Below, one piece after another: positions 15,338 to 27,900 of a stretch of DNA of 64,000 bases (within the stretch, counting starts at the first letter, position 1; every line of letters starts with the position of its first letter). Source of the stretch: Neocallimastix lanati (nom. inval.) (Eukaryota; Neocallimastigomycota; Neocallimastigomycetes; Neocallimastigales; Neocallimastigaceae); the NCBI GenBank assembly GCA_016946835.1, contig JACVTC010000010.1:62001-126000 (forward strand), in the 5' to 3' direction. The translations under genes and the position numbers were made by a program. The notes under the pieces are model-generated. The model saw only the letters and a list, made by a program, of their open reading frames with translations, was not told where the DNA came from and did not search any database.

Positions 15338-15985
15338 GAATAATTAAAAACTAAATAACTAATATTAATTTATTCATAATAAATAAATAAAATAAATAAT
15401 AAATAAAATAATATTAATAACAAATAATAAAGAAAACATCTTTTTTTTCTTTTTTTAAAAATTATAAATTAAAAATTTATTTAAAAGATTTTTAATTATA
15501 GAATATATAATTAAATATATATTTATTTTAATATTTAATTAAAATATATTATTATAAATGGAAAAAAAAAATATAAATATTGAAAAAAGTAAAACTAATC
15601 AAAGAAAAGAACAAATTATTATTAACAAAAAGTAAAAATGTATCTATATCAATTAATTATTAATAATCATAAAAGTTTAAATAAAAAAATTTTTTTATTA
15701 AAGAATATTTTATATTTAAAGAATGTTTTATTTTAAAGAATATTTTATTCTTAAAGAATATTTTATTTTTAAAGAATATTTTATTTTTAAAGAATATTTT
15801 ATTTTTAAAGAACATTTTATGTATATTAAAATAAAAATTAAATTAATTTTGTTAAAATATAAACTATATTTATTAATATATAAAATATATTAAGGTAATT
15901 ACAAATTTATAAATTATAAGAAAATACAGGATTATTTATACGAAATGTGACTTATATAATAAACAATAATGCTTTTAATCTTAAG
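15126..15985. other. AT-rich spacer with poly(A) and short tandem repeats
   Basis: It holds a run of about 38 A at 15297-15335 and a tandem repeat of a 20-bp unit (TTTTTAAAGAATATTTTATT) at about 15700-15820. No gene is seen. Confidence 0.7.
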
Positions 15986-17282
15986 ATCCAGTTAAAACCT
16001 AAACTTAAATGAAGGTATTCAAGAATGATACATTTTGAATTTCTCCATTTATAAAAAGCATTTTTATTTGAAGAGAAGCACAAAAGCCAACAATTGGAAA
16101 TATTTGAAGATCACGAGATAAGGCATATACACTAGCGTTGAGTTCCTTATTGAAATAACTCTTATTTTTTTTTCTTCTTTTCAATATTAAGATAATCTTC
16201 GTTGTTCGAGGAGTCAGAATCAATACACTGCAACAATGCAGTGTTAATTAAGGATTGTACATTACTTTATTACTGGATAAAAAACTAGAGAGAGAAAATA
16301 AGGATTTTCTAACTTTAGTATTCATATAAGTGATAATGGGCTCAAGGGTAAGATCATTACTGAAGGGGATACCTAAGTAAATATATGCAGATTCTTTAGG
16401 GATAAAATACATACCAAGGTGAAATGTATGTTCTTCATAACCAAGGATATGAAACAAAATTTAAGAGTTTAATAACCATTGTAGCGCATTTATTGATACC
16501 AAAAGATATTTCATTTTTATTAGCCCAATAAAAAAATATGACGAAGTAGAGTCTTCATTTTTCTATCACTAGGCGCTATGAGAACGATATCATCAGCAAA
16601 AAGACCACCACAACATTTTTTATTACCAATACTATCACCATATTTATCACAATTGTTTAAAATATCATTAATGAATAAATTAAAACAAAATAGGTGATAA
16701 CGGGCAACCTTGTCTAACACCATGATGAATAGGAAATTCATTTGATAACATGTCAAGGTAACGAGCTCTAGCTTTAGACGTAAGATAGAGATTGAAAATG
16801 AAATCAAAACATTTGTCACGGATACCAAGGTGAAAGATTTTTGTTAGAATGCTGAAAATGGTAACAGAGTCATAGGCTTTTTTTTACAAATCAAGAAAAG
16901 TTACATATGTGAATTGACCTTTTTATTTTCTTCTTTGACAAATTTCTCTAATAGAAAATGTAGAGACTGATACATTCTTCATGATTGCGAAAACCAAACT
17001 GTTAAGGTCTAATAAAATTATGTTCAAAAAAAGCATATTTAGAGATTCAATCTGTGACTACTTTTGTTAGAATTTTATAGACCGACATTGATAAGAGAGA
17101 TACCTCTATAATTATTACAATTAAGAGAGTTCGTCTTTCTTACTTCTAATGTTAGACAACCATAAAATGTGACTACTTTTGTTAGAATTTTATAGACCGA
17201 CATTGATAAGAGAGATACCTCTATAATTATTACAATTAAGAGAGATCGTCTTTCTTACTTATAATGTTAGACAACCATAAAA

Positions 17283-17285
<3 letters not shown>
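15986..17285 (-). mobile_element. Non-LTR (LINE) reverse transcriptase fragment A, broken
   Basis: On the minus strand the conserved blocks of a LINE reverse transcriptase appear in order but in several frames. They are NNYRGISLINV near 17100-17235 (duplicated), a motif A block KKAYDSVTI near 16870, GVRQGCPLSPILF near 16690-16730, the catalytic GGLFADDIVL near 16580-16620, and YLGIPFSNDLTLEPI near 16330-16400. Stops and frameshifts separate them, so the copy is dead. Upstream parts (endonuclease, ORF1) were not found. A 115-bp segment at about 17053-17282 is present twice in tandem and duplicates the NNYRGIS block. The copy ends next to the poly(T) at 17289, which belongs to fragment B. The exact clade is not resolved. 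Confidence 0.75.
17053..17282. repeat. Tandem duplication inside LINE fragment A, 115 bp
   Basis: Starting with TGTGACTACTTTTGTTAGAA at 17053 and again at 17168, the two copies match to the end of TGTTAGACAACCATAAAA with about two base differences. Confidence 0.85.
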
Positions 17286-17313
<28 letters not shown>

Positions 17314-18580
17314 TAGACTTAGAACTTAAAGAAAACTTTATTTAATTTATAATAATAATAAAATTACACGATTTAAATGAAAAATAAAATAAAAAAAATT
17401 TCAATGGAATACCATTTCATCATCAATCTAAAAGATCAACAAATTAATGATATTACGTTTTGTTTGAAACTCCACAATCCACACAAAATACGGAACAATC
17501 GACGAAGTTTGAACTTAGTTTAAAAATATTGTCAACTAATTGTCTTTGTTCCCCCCCCCCCCATCATTAAGTTTAATTTTTTCATATATTGAACACCTGC
17601 CAAGAAGAGCACTAAATATAAAATAATAAATATTATTATCATAATCCTTTTCTGAATCTAAAGAAACATCCAAGGATGTTTGTTCCATTATCATTGCAAA
17701 CTTCAAAAAGAGATTATCTAAAAAAAAGATAGACTTATTTCTGTAATTTTCCAATTCTTTACGGGAAAAGATCCAGAGGAATAGATTTATTAATAAGAAA
17801 TCGAAAGTATGAATTTAACTTTATCATTGAAAACCAATACAATCCATATTAAACAGTAATTTAAATGTAAAGATTCATCAAAAGGAATACCAAGATAAGT
17901 ATAGTTGTCAGTTTTATGTAATTTGTTACGACCAATAAAGAAAGAATGGATCTTCGTAATTTTATCGGTTTTAACAAAGTTAATCGGTTTTTGCAACAAG
18001 AGTAACTTACTAATTCCAAAAGTCATTTCATTTTTTAATAGCCCATTCATGAACCTTATTCAAAACTTTCTTAAGAGCTTGCTTAGACGGAGCAACTTAA
18101 AACAATATCATCGGCAAAAAGTCCACCACAACAATATTGAGAATCTAGATATACACCATACTTATCCCAATTATTCAGTACATCATTAATGAACCAATTG
18201 AATAAAATAGGAGATAGAAGGGCATCCTTGTCTAACATCCACGATTAATCGAAAATTCTTCTGTGAGATTACCATTAAAAAAAAGCACGAGCTTCAGAGG
18301 ATAGATAAAGGTTCCTTACTTAAAAAGAGAAGACATTTACCTCTAATTCCTAAGTATTCCTAAGTTATATAATTTGGTTAAAAATATTAAAGATAGGTGG
18401 TACTGAATCATAGGCTTTTTTAAAATCAAGAAAAGCAAGATAAGTAAAATTTCATTGAATTTTTCTTCTTTAACTATTTCTATAATTAATATATATGAAC
18501 TTATACATTATTCCTTATTTATAAATCCAAATTGTTCAAGTTTATATATTTTAATTATAAATCTAAATTGTTCAAGAAAA
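17286..18580 (-). mobile_element. LINE fragment B, 5'-truncated and broken, with poly(A) tail
   Basis: Minus-strand blocks in order are: a short 'QFGFxN'-like stretch near 18500-18540, FLDFKKAYDSVP near 18410-18440, FNWFINDVLNN with CCGGLFADDIVL near 18090-18215, and MTFGISK then YTYLGIPFDESL near 17880-18030. The 3' part runs to a poly(A) tail, seen as the T run at 17289-17314. The blocks lie in different frames, so the copy is inactive. It resembles fragment A across the FADD and YLGIP blocks but is clearly a different copy. Its tail abuts the broken upstream end of fragment A, which suggests insertion into or beside it. A run of 12-13 C at 17551-17562 is conspicuous in this sequence. Confidence 0.72.
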
Positions 18581-18931
18581 ATTAAAGATATAAATACAAA
18601 TATACTTCATAATTTTAATACCTTTTTTTTTATTTTTATTTTTTTTTATTTTTAATACCTTTTTTTTATTTTTATTTTTTTTTATTTTTAATCATAAATT
18701 TTAATTTTATTTTATTATTAATTACAAATTTAAACATACATATTTTAATATAAAAAAAAAAAAATTTTCTTTGTTGTAGTTTTTTTTAATATTTATGATT
18801 TCAAAATAATTATATAATTTAAAATTAGATATTTAATATTTACTAATTTTTTTTTTTTTTTTTTTTTTTGGAATATATAACAAAGGATAAAAAATTTCTA
18901 TTTATATCCTATTTTTTTTTTTTTAATTAAT
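18581..18931. other. AT-rich spacer downstream of the GH45 gene
   Basis: T-rich repeats (ACCTTTTTTTTATTTTTATT occurs twice near 18619 and 18657) and homopolymers. It probably includes the 3' untranslated region of the minus-strand gene to the right, but no specific signal can be picked out. Confidence 0.5.
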
Positions 18932-20765
18932 TTATTGATGAATACAGTCAGTATTCTTAGTTAATTCAGCTGGACATTCTACTTCATCGAAGACCATGGT
19001 TGGGTTATCAGCGTTAAGGAACCAATCGAATCTCCAGTAACAAGATTCTTGAATTTCTTTTGGAAGTCCTTCACAATCATCACGACTGGCAACACCACCG
19101 TAACGAGTACCCCAAACTTCATCTGGAGTATTGAATTGAGCGGAACAACCGTTGAAGATACCGAAACCACCACCTGGAATTTGAATATCAAAGTGATTAT
19201 CACCAAGATCACCACCAGTGTTAGTAACTTGGACAACCATTTGCTTACCCTTAACTGGACCAGAAGTGAAGGTTAAAGCGTAACAACGACAACACCATTC
19301 CTTTTCGGTTAAACCCTTGATAGAGGCAGCGGCATAACCATAGGATAAAACTTCAGAAACAGCCCATGGTCTTTGGTCTGAACACATGTAAGATTCACCA
19401 CCTTCACAACCAGATTTAGCATTGTAGTTTGTAAGAGCAGTGAAACCATCAGCCTTACATTGTCTGACTGGAGCAGAAACAGGTGCTTTGTCTGGCCATG
19501 AACAAGATGGCTTACAACAATCCCAGTAACGAGTAGTAGTACCTTCCTTAGTACCAATTGGGTATTTGTATTCTGATGGATCATATTCCTTATTGAAGAT
19601 ATCATTACATTCACACATTCTAATTTCACAAGCCTTACCATTTTCATAACCCCAAAGGAAACCACCTTGGTTTTCAGTGACATTACATCCTTCACACCAC
19701 TTTTGACCGTGTGGACCGGTACCAGTAGCTGGCTTTAATTCAGCTTCTGGATCTGGTTCACATTGTTTGAAACCTTCGCTACCCTTACAAGAGGTACCAG
19801 CTTGACAACATTTTTCTTCCATACCACCACCACCACATTGTTTCCATGCTGCTACACAATCAGTCTTATCAGTGTTAACAGTACAAACTGGTTCGAACTT
19901 TGTCATAGTGTAAGAACCTGAACCGCCTGAATTATTGTTTTTGGTTTTTGTAGGTTGAGCATTATTCTTTGTGGTAGTTTTTTCTTCTTTTGGTGGAGTG
20001 TTATCCTTTACAATACCACACCAATCACCATCTTCAACTCCCCAATCACCTATTAAATTTTCGTAAATTAATTATTTATTTTATTGTTTTATTAATTATT
20101 TTTATTTTTAAGAATTACTATTAAATTTTTTTTTAATAATAAAACCTTTCTTTATATTTATATTTCAATAATTTATTCAATATACCTTGATCATCAGTAT
20201 ATACAACTTCATTTCCCTTACAACATGGATATGGAGCAGCCCAACATGCAGCTTGACTTACTGGTTCAATACCACACCTTATAAGTTTATTATTTAATTT
20301 TCATTATTTTAAATATTAATAAACTTATAACACATTTTTTTATATACAATAAAAATTTTCATATTTTTTTTATTAATTTTATTTATAAAACATTTAAATT
20401 ATTTAACCTACCATTCACCATTTTCAACACCCCATTGGCCTTGATCATCTTCATAAACTACTTCCGCTCCAGCACTACAACATGGATAATCTATTATTTC
20501 ACATTAAAATTTATTAATTACATTACATTAAAAAAAAAAATTTAATTATCTTCTATTTAAATTAACATTTTTATTTTTTCTTTCTTTATTTTCTTTTATT
20601 TGTTTTTATTTATTATAAATTTCATTTTTTTATTCGTTTTTATTTAATGTAAATTTCATTTTTTTTTATTCATTTGATTTTAATTGTCATTATACCTGGA
20701 AGGAATGAACAGGCTTTAGATAAAGCGACTAAGGAGGAAATAGTTAAAATATTTTTAAATTGCAT
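18932..20765 (-). CDS. GH45 endoglucanase with two fungal dockerins and a CBM1-like module (4 exons)
   Basis: Predicted to cut internal beta-1,4 links of cellulose as part of the extracellular cellulosome. Exons on the minus strand are 20765-20696, 20490-20412, 20277-20186 and 20049-18932, with GT..AG introns of 205, 134 and 136 bp. They join in frame to 452 residues. Residues 1-19 form a signal peptide ([18 protein letters not shown]). Two fungal dockerins follow, about 24-54 ([15 protein letters not shown]) and 62-93 ([19 protein letters not shown]), then a K/T/N-rich linker to about 125. A CBM1-like region is at about 144-177 ([14 protein letters not shown]). A cysteine-rich stretch at 197-228 ([17 protein letters not shown]) looks CBM10/dockerin-like. 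The GH45 signature [14 protein letters not shown] is at 251-264, giving nucleophile/base candidate D257. [17 protein letters not shown] gives the second acid D368. All catalytic landmarks are present. The ATG near 19906 is internal and is not the start. Confidence 0.93.
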
Positions 20766-22737
20766 TTTCTTAAATTTATTACTTTATAAATTATTTTATT
20801 ATTTTTGAAAAATATATATATTAATCTATAATATTCTTATTCTTTGTTATTTTAAAATTTGAGTCCTGCTCTTTGTTCGTAATTTAAATATTATCCTATT
20901 AATAAAAAAATACAGATTAAATAAAAAACATAGAAGAAAAATTAAAAATTTTTTTTTTTTTTTGGTATTTTTATTTTTTATTTATAAAGAAAATTTAATT
21001 AAAGAAATAAATTAAGTAAATGGTAAAAAAATAAAAACTAATTAATATAAAATACTAATAAAAGTATATTATTTATCATTATTATATAATTTATGTAAAT
21101 CTTTTTTTAGAATAAAACGGTATTTAATAATTAATGCATTATATATAAATAAATATATTAAAATTGTAAAGTAATATATATATATACAATATAAAAAATT
21201 AAAATTATTGTAGTATTTTTTTAATATAATATTTTACTATTATAAATTAATTTTAATATTATTTAATTTTATTTACTCCTATAATGACCTCTTATTATAT
21301 GTGTGATTATAATACTAAAAAATATATTAAACACTTTTTAATATATTATTTGTTTATTATAATAATAAATAATTATAAATATAATATATAATAAATAATT
21401 AAATAATAATTATAAATAATAATAAATAGTAAATAATAAACAATAATGATAAATAATAATAAATAATAATAATTATAAATAATAATAAATAGTAAATAAT
21501 AAACAATAATGATAAATAATAATAAATAATAATAATTAAGTAATAATAATAAATAATTAAATAATAATTATATAATAATAATAAATAATAGTAAATAATA
21601 ATGGTAGAAAATAATAGTAATAGTAGTACTAATAATTAACAATAGTATGATTATCATAATTTTTAGTTTTATTATATATATTGAACTTTTTTAATTTAAT
21701 TCATAGCTAATTATAATAAATTATCCAATCTTTTAAATGTTATTATTTGTTCCAATAAAAATTAATAATTTATATAATAATAATAATAATAAAAATGTAT
21801 TTAATTTAAAATTCATATAATAATCTAATTAAAACCTACTGTTTGATTTATTAATAATTGAAACACATTTTATTATTTATTAAGCTTTTTATTCAACTTT
21901 AAATTTGATACGGATAAAACTTTAATAAATAATTTTTTTTGGAGCTTATTTTTTAAAATTTAAAATAAATAGCAAAGAAAAATTATTGGTTATAAAAATT
22001 TTGAAATATTATTTTTATTTTATTTTTTATTTTTTTATAAAACTTTGAAAAATATAAAAAAATTATAAAAAATTATAAATTATATTATAGTATATATATA
22101 TATATATTTTTTTTTTTATACATTTATAATGAAAAAAAAAGTACTGTTATGATTTATCTAAGAATGTATTATATATATAAAATAAATTATGAATAAATGA
22201 AATAAATTCCTTTCATAAAAAAAAAGATACCAAAAAAATATAATTAAATGTAAGAAATAACTAAATATTTTTATTAAAATAAACTATTTGTCTGTATTAG
22301 ACGTGACTTTATCAAATAAAATAACAAACACATACATTTATATATATTGAATGAGACATAAAAAATATTATATAAAATTATTCATGTAAAACAAAAGAAT
22401 AATATTAAATTTTAATATATCAAATAATAAATTACAAAAAAATAATACTAATAATAAATAATAAATAATAATTATAATAGATAATAATTATAATAAATAA
22501 TAATAATAAAATAATAATAATAAATAATAATATAATAAAATAATAATAATAAAATAATAATAATAAATAATAATAATAAAATATTACTAATAATAAATAA
22601 TAAATAATAAATAATAATAAATAATAATTATAATAGTAAAGATTTGAAAGAATTTTATTTTCTTTTGAACAATATAGAAATTAAATAATTATAGGATAGA
22701 GGTATTATATATATTAATTTTTATTAAAAAAGAATAA
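20766..22737. other. AT-rich intergenic DNA upstream of the GH45 gene
   Basis: The first few hundred bases should contain the GH45 promoter. A slightly more complex stretch at about 20840-20900 (GAGTCCTGCTCTTTGTTCG on the plus strand) stands out, but no specific site can be named. The rest is AAT/AATAATAA repeat (21360-21620, 22440-22640). A 60-bp segment containing AATAGTAAATAATAAACAAT is repeated near 21425 and 21485. Confidence 0.55.
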
Positions 22738-22740
22738 TAC

Positions 22741-22807
<67 letters not shown>

Positions 22808-22829
22808 TTATTATTATTATTATTATTAT
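22738..22829. repeat. (ATT)n microsatellite abutting a copia LTR
   Basis: About 30 ATT triplets with one interruption near 22807. The array stops exactly where the copia LTR begins with TGTTAG. Confidence 0.95.
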
Positions 22830-23150
22830 TGTTAGCTTTATTAAATTTAGATCTATAATATTCCTTATGGAATATGGTATACAAGGGAAATAAGTGATCT
22901 ATCTTTCAGCTTTAAATAAGTAATAAAGTCACATGTTACTACATGCGTTTTCCATAACATAGAATAAATTAAAAATTAATTAAATAAATATTAAAAGATA
23001 ATTAGCATAGATTTATACAAGACGATAGATCATAATACATTTAAGTAATCATTAAATATAAATAAATACACATAAATATAAATAAATACTATAAATAAAT
23101 ATATAGTTAAATAAATTAAATATATAGTTAAATTATGAGTGCAGTCAACA
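22830..23150 (-). repeat. Ty1/copia 3' LTR, 321 bp
   Basis: It starts TGTTAG and ends CAACA, so it has the TG..CA termini with a TGTT/AACA inverted repeat. It is directly followed by CTCCCCCTCAA, which on the coding strand is the polypurine tract TTGAGGGGGAG, the standard boundary between internal region and 3' LTR. Only this one LTR was found. Confidence 0.85.
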
Positions 23151-24165
23151 CTCCCCCTCAAATAATATTTTTAGATAAAAATGTTATTTGTAAATTTTTG
23201 TATCTTTGGTCCATTTGAGTCCTTGGTTAATATGTCCGCTAGCATGTTTTCAGTATCAATATATTCTAATTTTACTTTCTTCTTTGCAATATTGTCCCTG
23301 TTGAAATGATATCTTACACTTATATGCTTTAATTTTGTATTTATTTCTCCGTTCTCCATTATTTTCTTACTTGCTTGATTATCTGTATAGATTTTAACAG
23401 TTATCCATTTGTTTAAAATTTCTTTTATTATATTTCTAATCCATAATATTTTCTTTATATTTTCGGAAGTGCTTATGTACTCTGCTTCAGCAGTAGTAGT
23501 CGTAGCAACACTTGTTTGTTTCTTGGACAACCAGCATATCGGACTTGTTCCCATAAGTATTATTCCTCCTGAGGTAGATTTTCTATCTTCCAAACAGCCG
23601 GCAAAGTCAGAGTCGGTATATATGCAACAAGCTCCCCCTTTCCATTATATTCTATCTTAAATTCTTTGGTACTGTTAATATATTTTAGAATATTTATTAT
23701 TTTGTTCCAATCCGATATAGTTGGATTTTCACATTTTCTTGAAGCTTTATTTACAGCGAAAGCTATGTCAGGTCTAGTACATTCCGAAAGGTATATTAAG
23801 GAACCTATTGCGCTTTTGTAGATTGTTTTATCGAAAGGTTTATTGTTTTCTGATATTTTATTATCACCAGTACATGGTGTTTTTCTTTTCTTTGTATTAT
23901 CAATATTAAATTTATATAACATATTATTTATAAAATTTTTCTGTGAAATAATATATGAATTATTTTCTTTCTTTACTTCAATTCCTAATATGTATTCAAT
24001 TGGATCACATTTAGATATTTTAAATTTTGATTTTATTTTATTTATTATTTGTTTAATGTATTCGTTTTCTCCAGCGATGACCATGTCGTCCACGTATAAG
24101 CCGATAATGCATTTTGTTATATTATTTTTTGTAAATTTGAAAATACATTTTAGAACTCATCTTTA
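22830..24165 (-). mobile_element. Ty1/copia retrotransposon fossil, 5'-truncated
   Basis: Coding on the minus strand, the region 23171-24120 carries the C-terminal half of a copia Pol. Parts are the reverse transcriptase from the catalytic MDDMVIAG block (the GLYVDD motif lies at its start, near 24095), then ILGIEV, SAIGSLIYLSECTRPDIAFAV, and the RNase H with RKSTSGGIILMG, AEAEYIST and NMLADILTK. These are hallmark copia blocks. Integrase, gag and the 5' LTR are absent, so it is a broken remnant with few further breaks in what remains. The 3' LTR and polypurine tract are intact at the left. Confidence 0.88.
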
Positions 24166-24721
24166 TTAATATTTTAATTGTAAATATTGTTTAATTTAAT
24201 AATGAATTATTCTTTATATCTCTTTTATTAATTTTATTATTTTTAATGTAAATAGTTTAAAATCAAAGAAAAATATAAAAACATGTAAATATTTCTTATA
24301 AATTATTCTTTATTATTAATTATTTAATAAATTATTATAGATTTTTTATTTGTTTTAATAATCAAAAAGTATGATTATTAATTATTTAATAAATTATTAT
24401 ATATATTTTATTAGTTATTAATAATCAATTTTATTATTAAAATTTAAAATAAATTAGTATAAATAATAAATATTTCATTTTATTATTTTATTAGTTTTAA
24501 CAATTATTTTATTAATTTAAACAAAATTAATTATTAAATAAAATAAAGATTAATATTAAAATAAAAATAAATTTTTTTTAATAAAACATTTTTGTGTTTA
24601 ATAATAAAACATATTTATTTTTTTTAAATTTCTTAAATCTATTTTATTCAGTATTTATCCTCGTATTCACTTCTACAAAATTTAATTTTTGTAGATTAAG
24701 AATATCAGGTATAAATTAAAA
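24166..24721. other. AT-rich flank; original left flank of the tRNA-Thr gene
   Basis: No gene. The last bases before 24722 (GGTATAAATTAAAA) are, once the 27.7-kb block of insertions is removed in thought, the natural upstream neighbour of the tRNA-Thr gene at 52453. Confidence 0.6.
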
Positions 24722-24865
24722 TGGGACGTAATGCTCTATATTAATTATTTTTATTATATTTTATTTATTTTTATTTTATTTTATTAATATTATTATTTTT
24801 TTTTTTTTGATTAGGTTATTTTCTTAAATTTAAGAAATTTATATTTTTCTGAACGTAACGTTCCA
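24722..24865 (-). repeat. Element 1 3' LTR, 144 bp
   Basis: It runs TGGGACGTAATGCTC to CGTAACGTTCCA and is followed on the right by the purine-tract complement GACGTCCCCTCTTAAGAG. This is unusually short for a Ty3-type LTR, but both ends are defined by the second copy at 29973. Confidence 0.85.
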
Positions 24866-24915
24866 AGACGTCCCCTCTTAAGAGTAGACTTCGTCCCTTG
24901 AAGTCCTTTAATTGG

Positions 24916-27900
24916 TTATAATTCCAAAAAATAGGGAATTACGTTCTTTAAGTGTATATTTCTTTCAGCAATTTCCCCAGATATCGGGTAACAGACAGTA
25001 ACGGTGTTGAACTCCTTTTTTATTATTTTTAAAGGTCCGGTAAAGTATGGATCTAACTTTCTTCTATTGAAAACCTTGACTAATACTAGATCCCCTGGTT
25101 TATAATCCGAACGCAATCTTCTTATTTGTTTACGGCGGTCACTCCATAGTTTATTTGCAGTCTCGATATTTTCTACTGTTTCTTTGATCCACTTTATGAA
25201 TTTCTGGAGCCAATATTCTTCTTCCTTTTCATATTTATTCCTACTTTCCTTATTTAATGTTAGTTCCAATGGTTGTAGATCTTGGCGTCCATACAATAGT
25301 TCGAAACTACTAAACTTTGTTCTTTCATTTTTGCATGTCCTCAAGGCCCACAAAGCACTGGGTAGAATCTCATCCCAATCATCTTCTTCGTTGGCTAATA
25401 ATTTTAAATACTTAATGACTTCCTTGTTCCTGTTTTCGACTTCTCCATTGGTCGAGGGGTGGTACGTAGTTGCATAATTTACGTAAACATCATGGAGATC
25501 CAAAAAAACTTTGGTCTTATCTGAGTAGAACTGTGGCCCATTATCTGTAATCAACAGCTCAGGAACCCCATGACGAGCAAATACTTTTTTTAAAAATCTT
25601 ATTACATCATTTGAACCAATTTCCTTTAATGGTTCAGCTTCCACCCATTTAGTTAAATAGTCCACTAAGACTATTATATATTTGTTCCCAGCTCTTGTCT
25701 TTGGTAACGGTCCAACAAGATCCAATCCGACTCTGGAGAATGGGTATCCCGGCTTGGTTGGTAAGTTTTCTACATTTTCATTTTGCTTTTGGCGTTTATA
25801 CATTTGGCATTTTGGGCAGCATCTAATATAGGTTTGGATTTCTCTATTCATTCCTTTCCAATAATAATTGGGTTTCAACCGATAGTATGTTTTATAAATA
25901 CCTTCGTGACCTATGGCATGAGCAGCTTCAATCAACTTTAACTTTTCTTCTTCGTTGTCAACTATTTTCCTAAGTCTTCCGTTTTGTTTATAATATTTCT
26001 TTCCTTCTATTTCGACGATTCTACTCTTGATAAAATCTTCAATATTTTGCGAGACGAGTACCACTTCATTACCTTTCTTCTCCAATTCTTCTATTTTTTT
26101 CATAGTGTCCATCCTGGACAGAGCATCGGCAATAACATTCTTCCTTCCCTCCTCAAATTGAACCTTAACCTGAAGAGCACTTAACGTAGTTACCCACTTT
26201 AAATGGCGGTTATTAGAGGGCTCCGTATTATTGCAGATTCCAACTAGGAGTTTGTGATCGGTCACCAATGAAGTAACTAAGTTATTTCCTAAAATATAAT
26301 GTTTAAATTTCTTTATGCAGTATAATGCTGCAGTTCCCTCCAAATCGGTAACACTATAGTTAGTTTCAGCCTTCCGTAGCGCTCTACTAACATAATGAAT
26401 TGGTTTCTCAACTCCATTATCATCCTTTTGTATGATGACGCCTCCAATTCCACTGCGAGATGCATCGCTTCTTATAATGAATGGTTTATTAAAATCCGGT
26501 GGTATTAGTATAGGAGCCTGTATTAATCTTTCTTTGAGAGTCTTAAAAGCTAAGTCGGATTCTTTAGTCCACTCAAATTTTGAATCTTTCTTTAACAACT
26601 GAAAAAGTGGACTGGCAATTTGGGCAAAGTCCTTAATAAACTTTCGATAATACCCAACTGCTCCTAGAAATGAACGAAGTTTAGATACATCTTTTGGAGG
26701 GATCCAATTATATATAACATTCACCTTTTCAGGAATTGGTTGTACACCTTTGGTAGATAAGAAGTGACCTAACAATTCCACTTCTTCTTGAAAGAAATGG
26801 CATTTTTCCAAGTTCAACTTCAATCCGTTATCTTGTAGTATGGTGAAAACCTCGCTAAGATCCTTAACATGCTGTTCATAAAAAGGAGAGAAAACAACCA
26901 AGTCGTCAATGTAAACAAAAACACTCTTACCAATTAAGCTAAAAAAAATCCTATTCATCTCCCTTTGGAAAGGTTGCGGGAGCGTTACACAACCCAAAGG
27001 GCATGACCTTAAAGTTATAATTTCCATAAAGTGTTGTGAAACAAGTTATCTCTTGATCTTCCGGGTACATTGGCACTTGGTGGTAACCCGAAAATAGATC
27101 AATAGTTGATAGAACTTGATTCCTTCCAATGTAACTTAGGATATCGTCAATGAGAGGTAGAGCGTATGCATCCTTTTCTGTTAAACTGTTAACTCTCCGG
27201 TAGTCCACGCACATCCTATATTGACCATTTTTCTTTAAAACTAACACTACGGGAGAGGACCAAGGAGAGTGGGAAGGTTCTATCAGGCCATTGTATATCA
27301 ATTTTTCTAACTCTTTCTTTAACGCTTGAGCCTGAATCTTCGATAAACGGTATGCCCGCTGTTTAACTGGCTTGCTTCCTGGTTTGAGTATGATCCTGTG
27401 TGGTAGAAGTTTGGTTGGTTTCAAGTCGTCTGCTTTCATGGCCAAAATGTCTTTAAAATCTTCGAACAGCTTGGTAGCTGGATCCTTAACCACTTTTGGG
27501 ATTAAATTAATAATTTTCTCAGCACGAGTTTCCTTATTATCCAATGACTCTTCATTTGCTGTAATCAGGGACACGGTTATATTTACTGGTTTACTTGTAT
27601 CTACTTCTTCCACTTCTTCTGAGGTCTCATTATTTTCGTCGTCAGCATTTAAACGTAAATCGTAATAAATTGGTGCAAGTCTTATTGGGAAATTATTTTT
27701 ATCAGTAGTATACAACGTATCATCATTAAAGTTTAGTATTAATTTATGTTTCTTAAGTGAATCTACCCCAATTAATAATTCAAATAGATCGTCCTTTTCA
27801 ATAACTCTGAAATAATCTTTAAAAGTTAAAAGTTACTGGTCCTATAGAGATCTCTAGTTCATAGATATCGGAAGACATAGTAGTATTGATATATGCTTGT

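Noticed and set aside
17536-17754. Minus-strand 72-codon frame ending in a Gly run
   Set aside because: It belongs to the 3' part of LINE fragment B; the Gly run is the translated C homopolymer.
18932-19906. GH45 gene as a single-exon gene starting at the ATG near 19906
   Set aside because: That Met is internal. Upstream sequence encodes the linker, two dockerins and a signal peptide in exons with consensus GT..AG junctions that join in frame.
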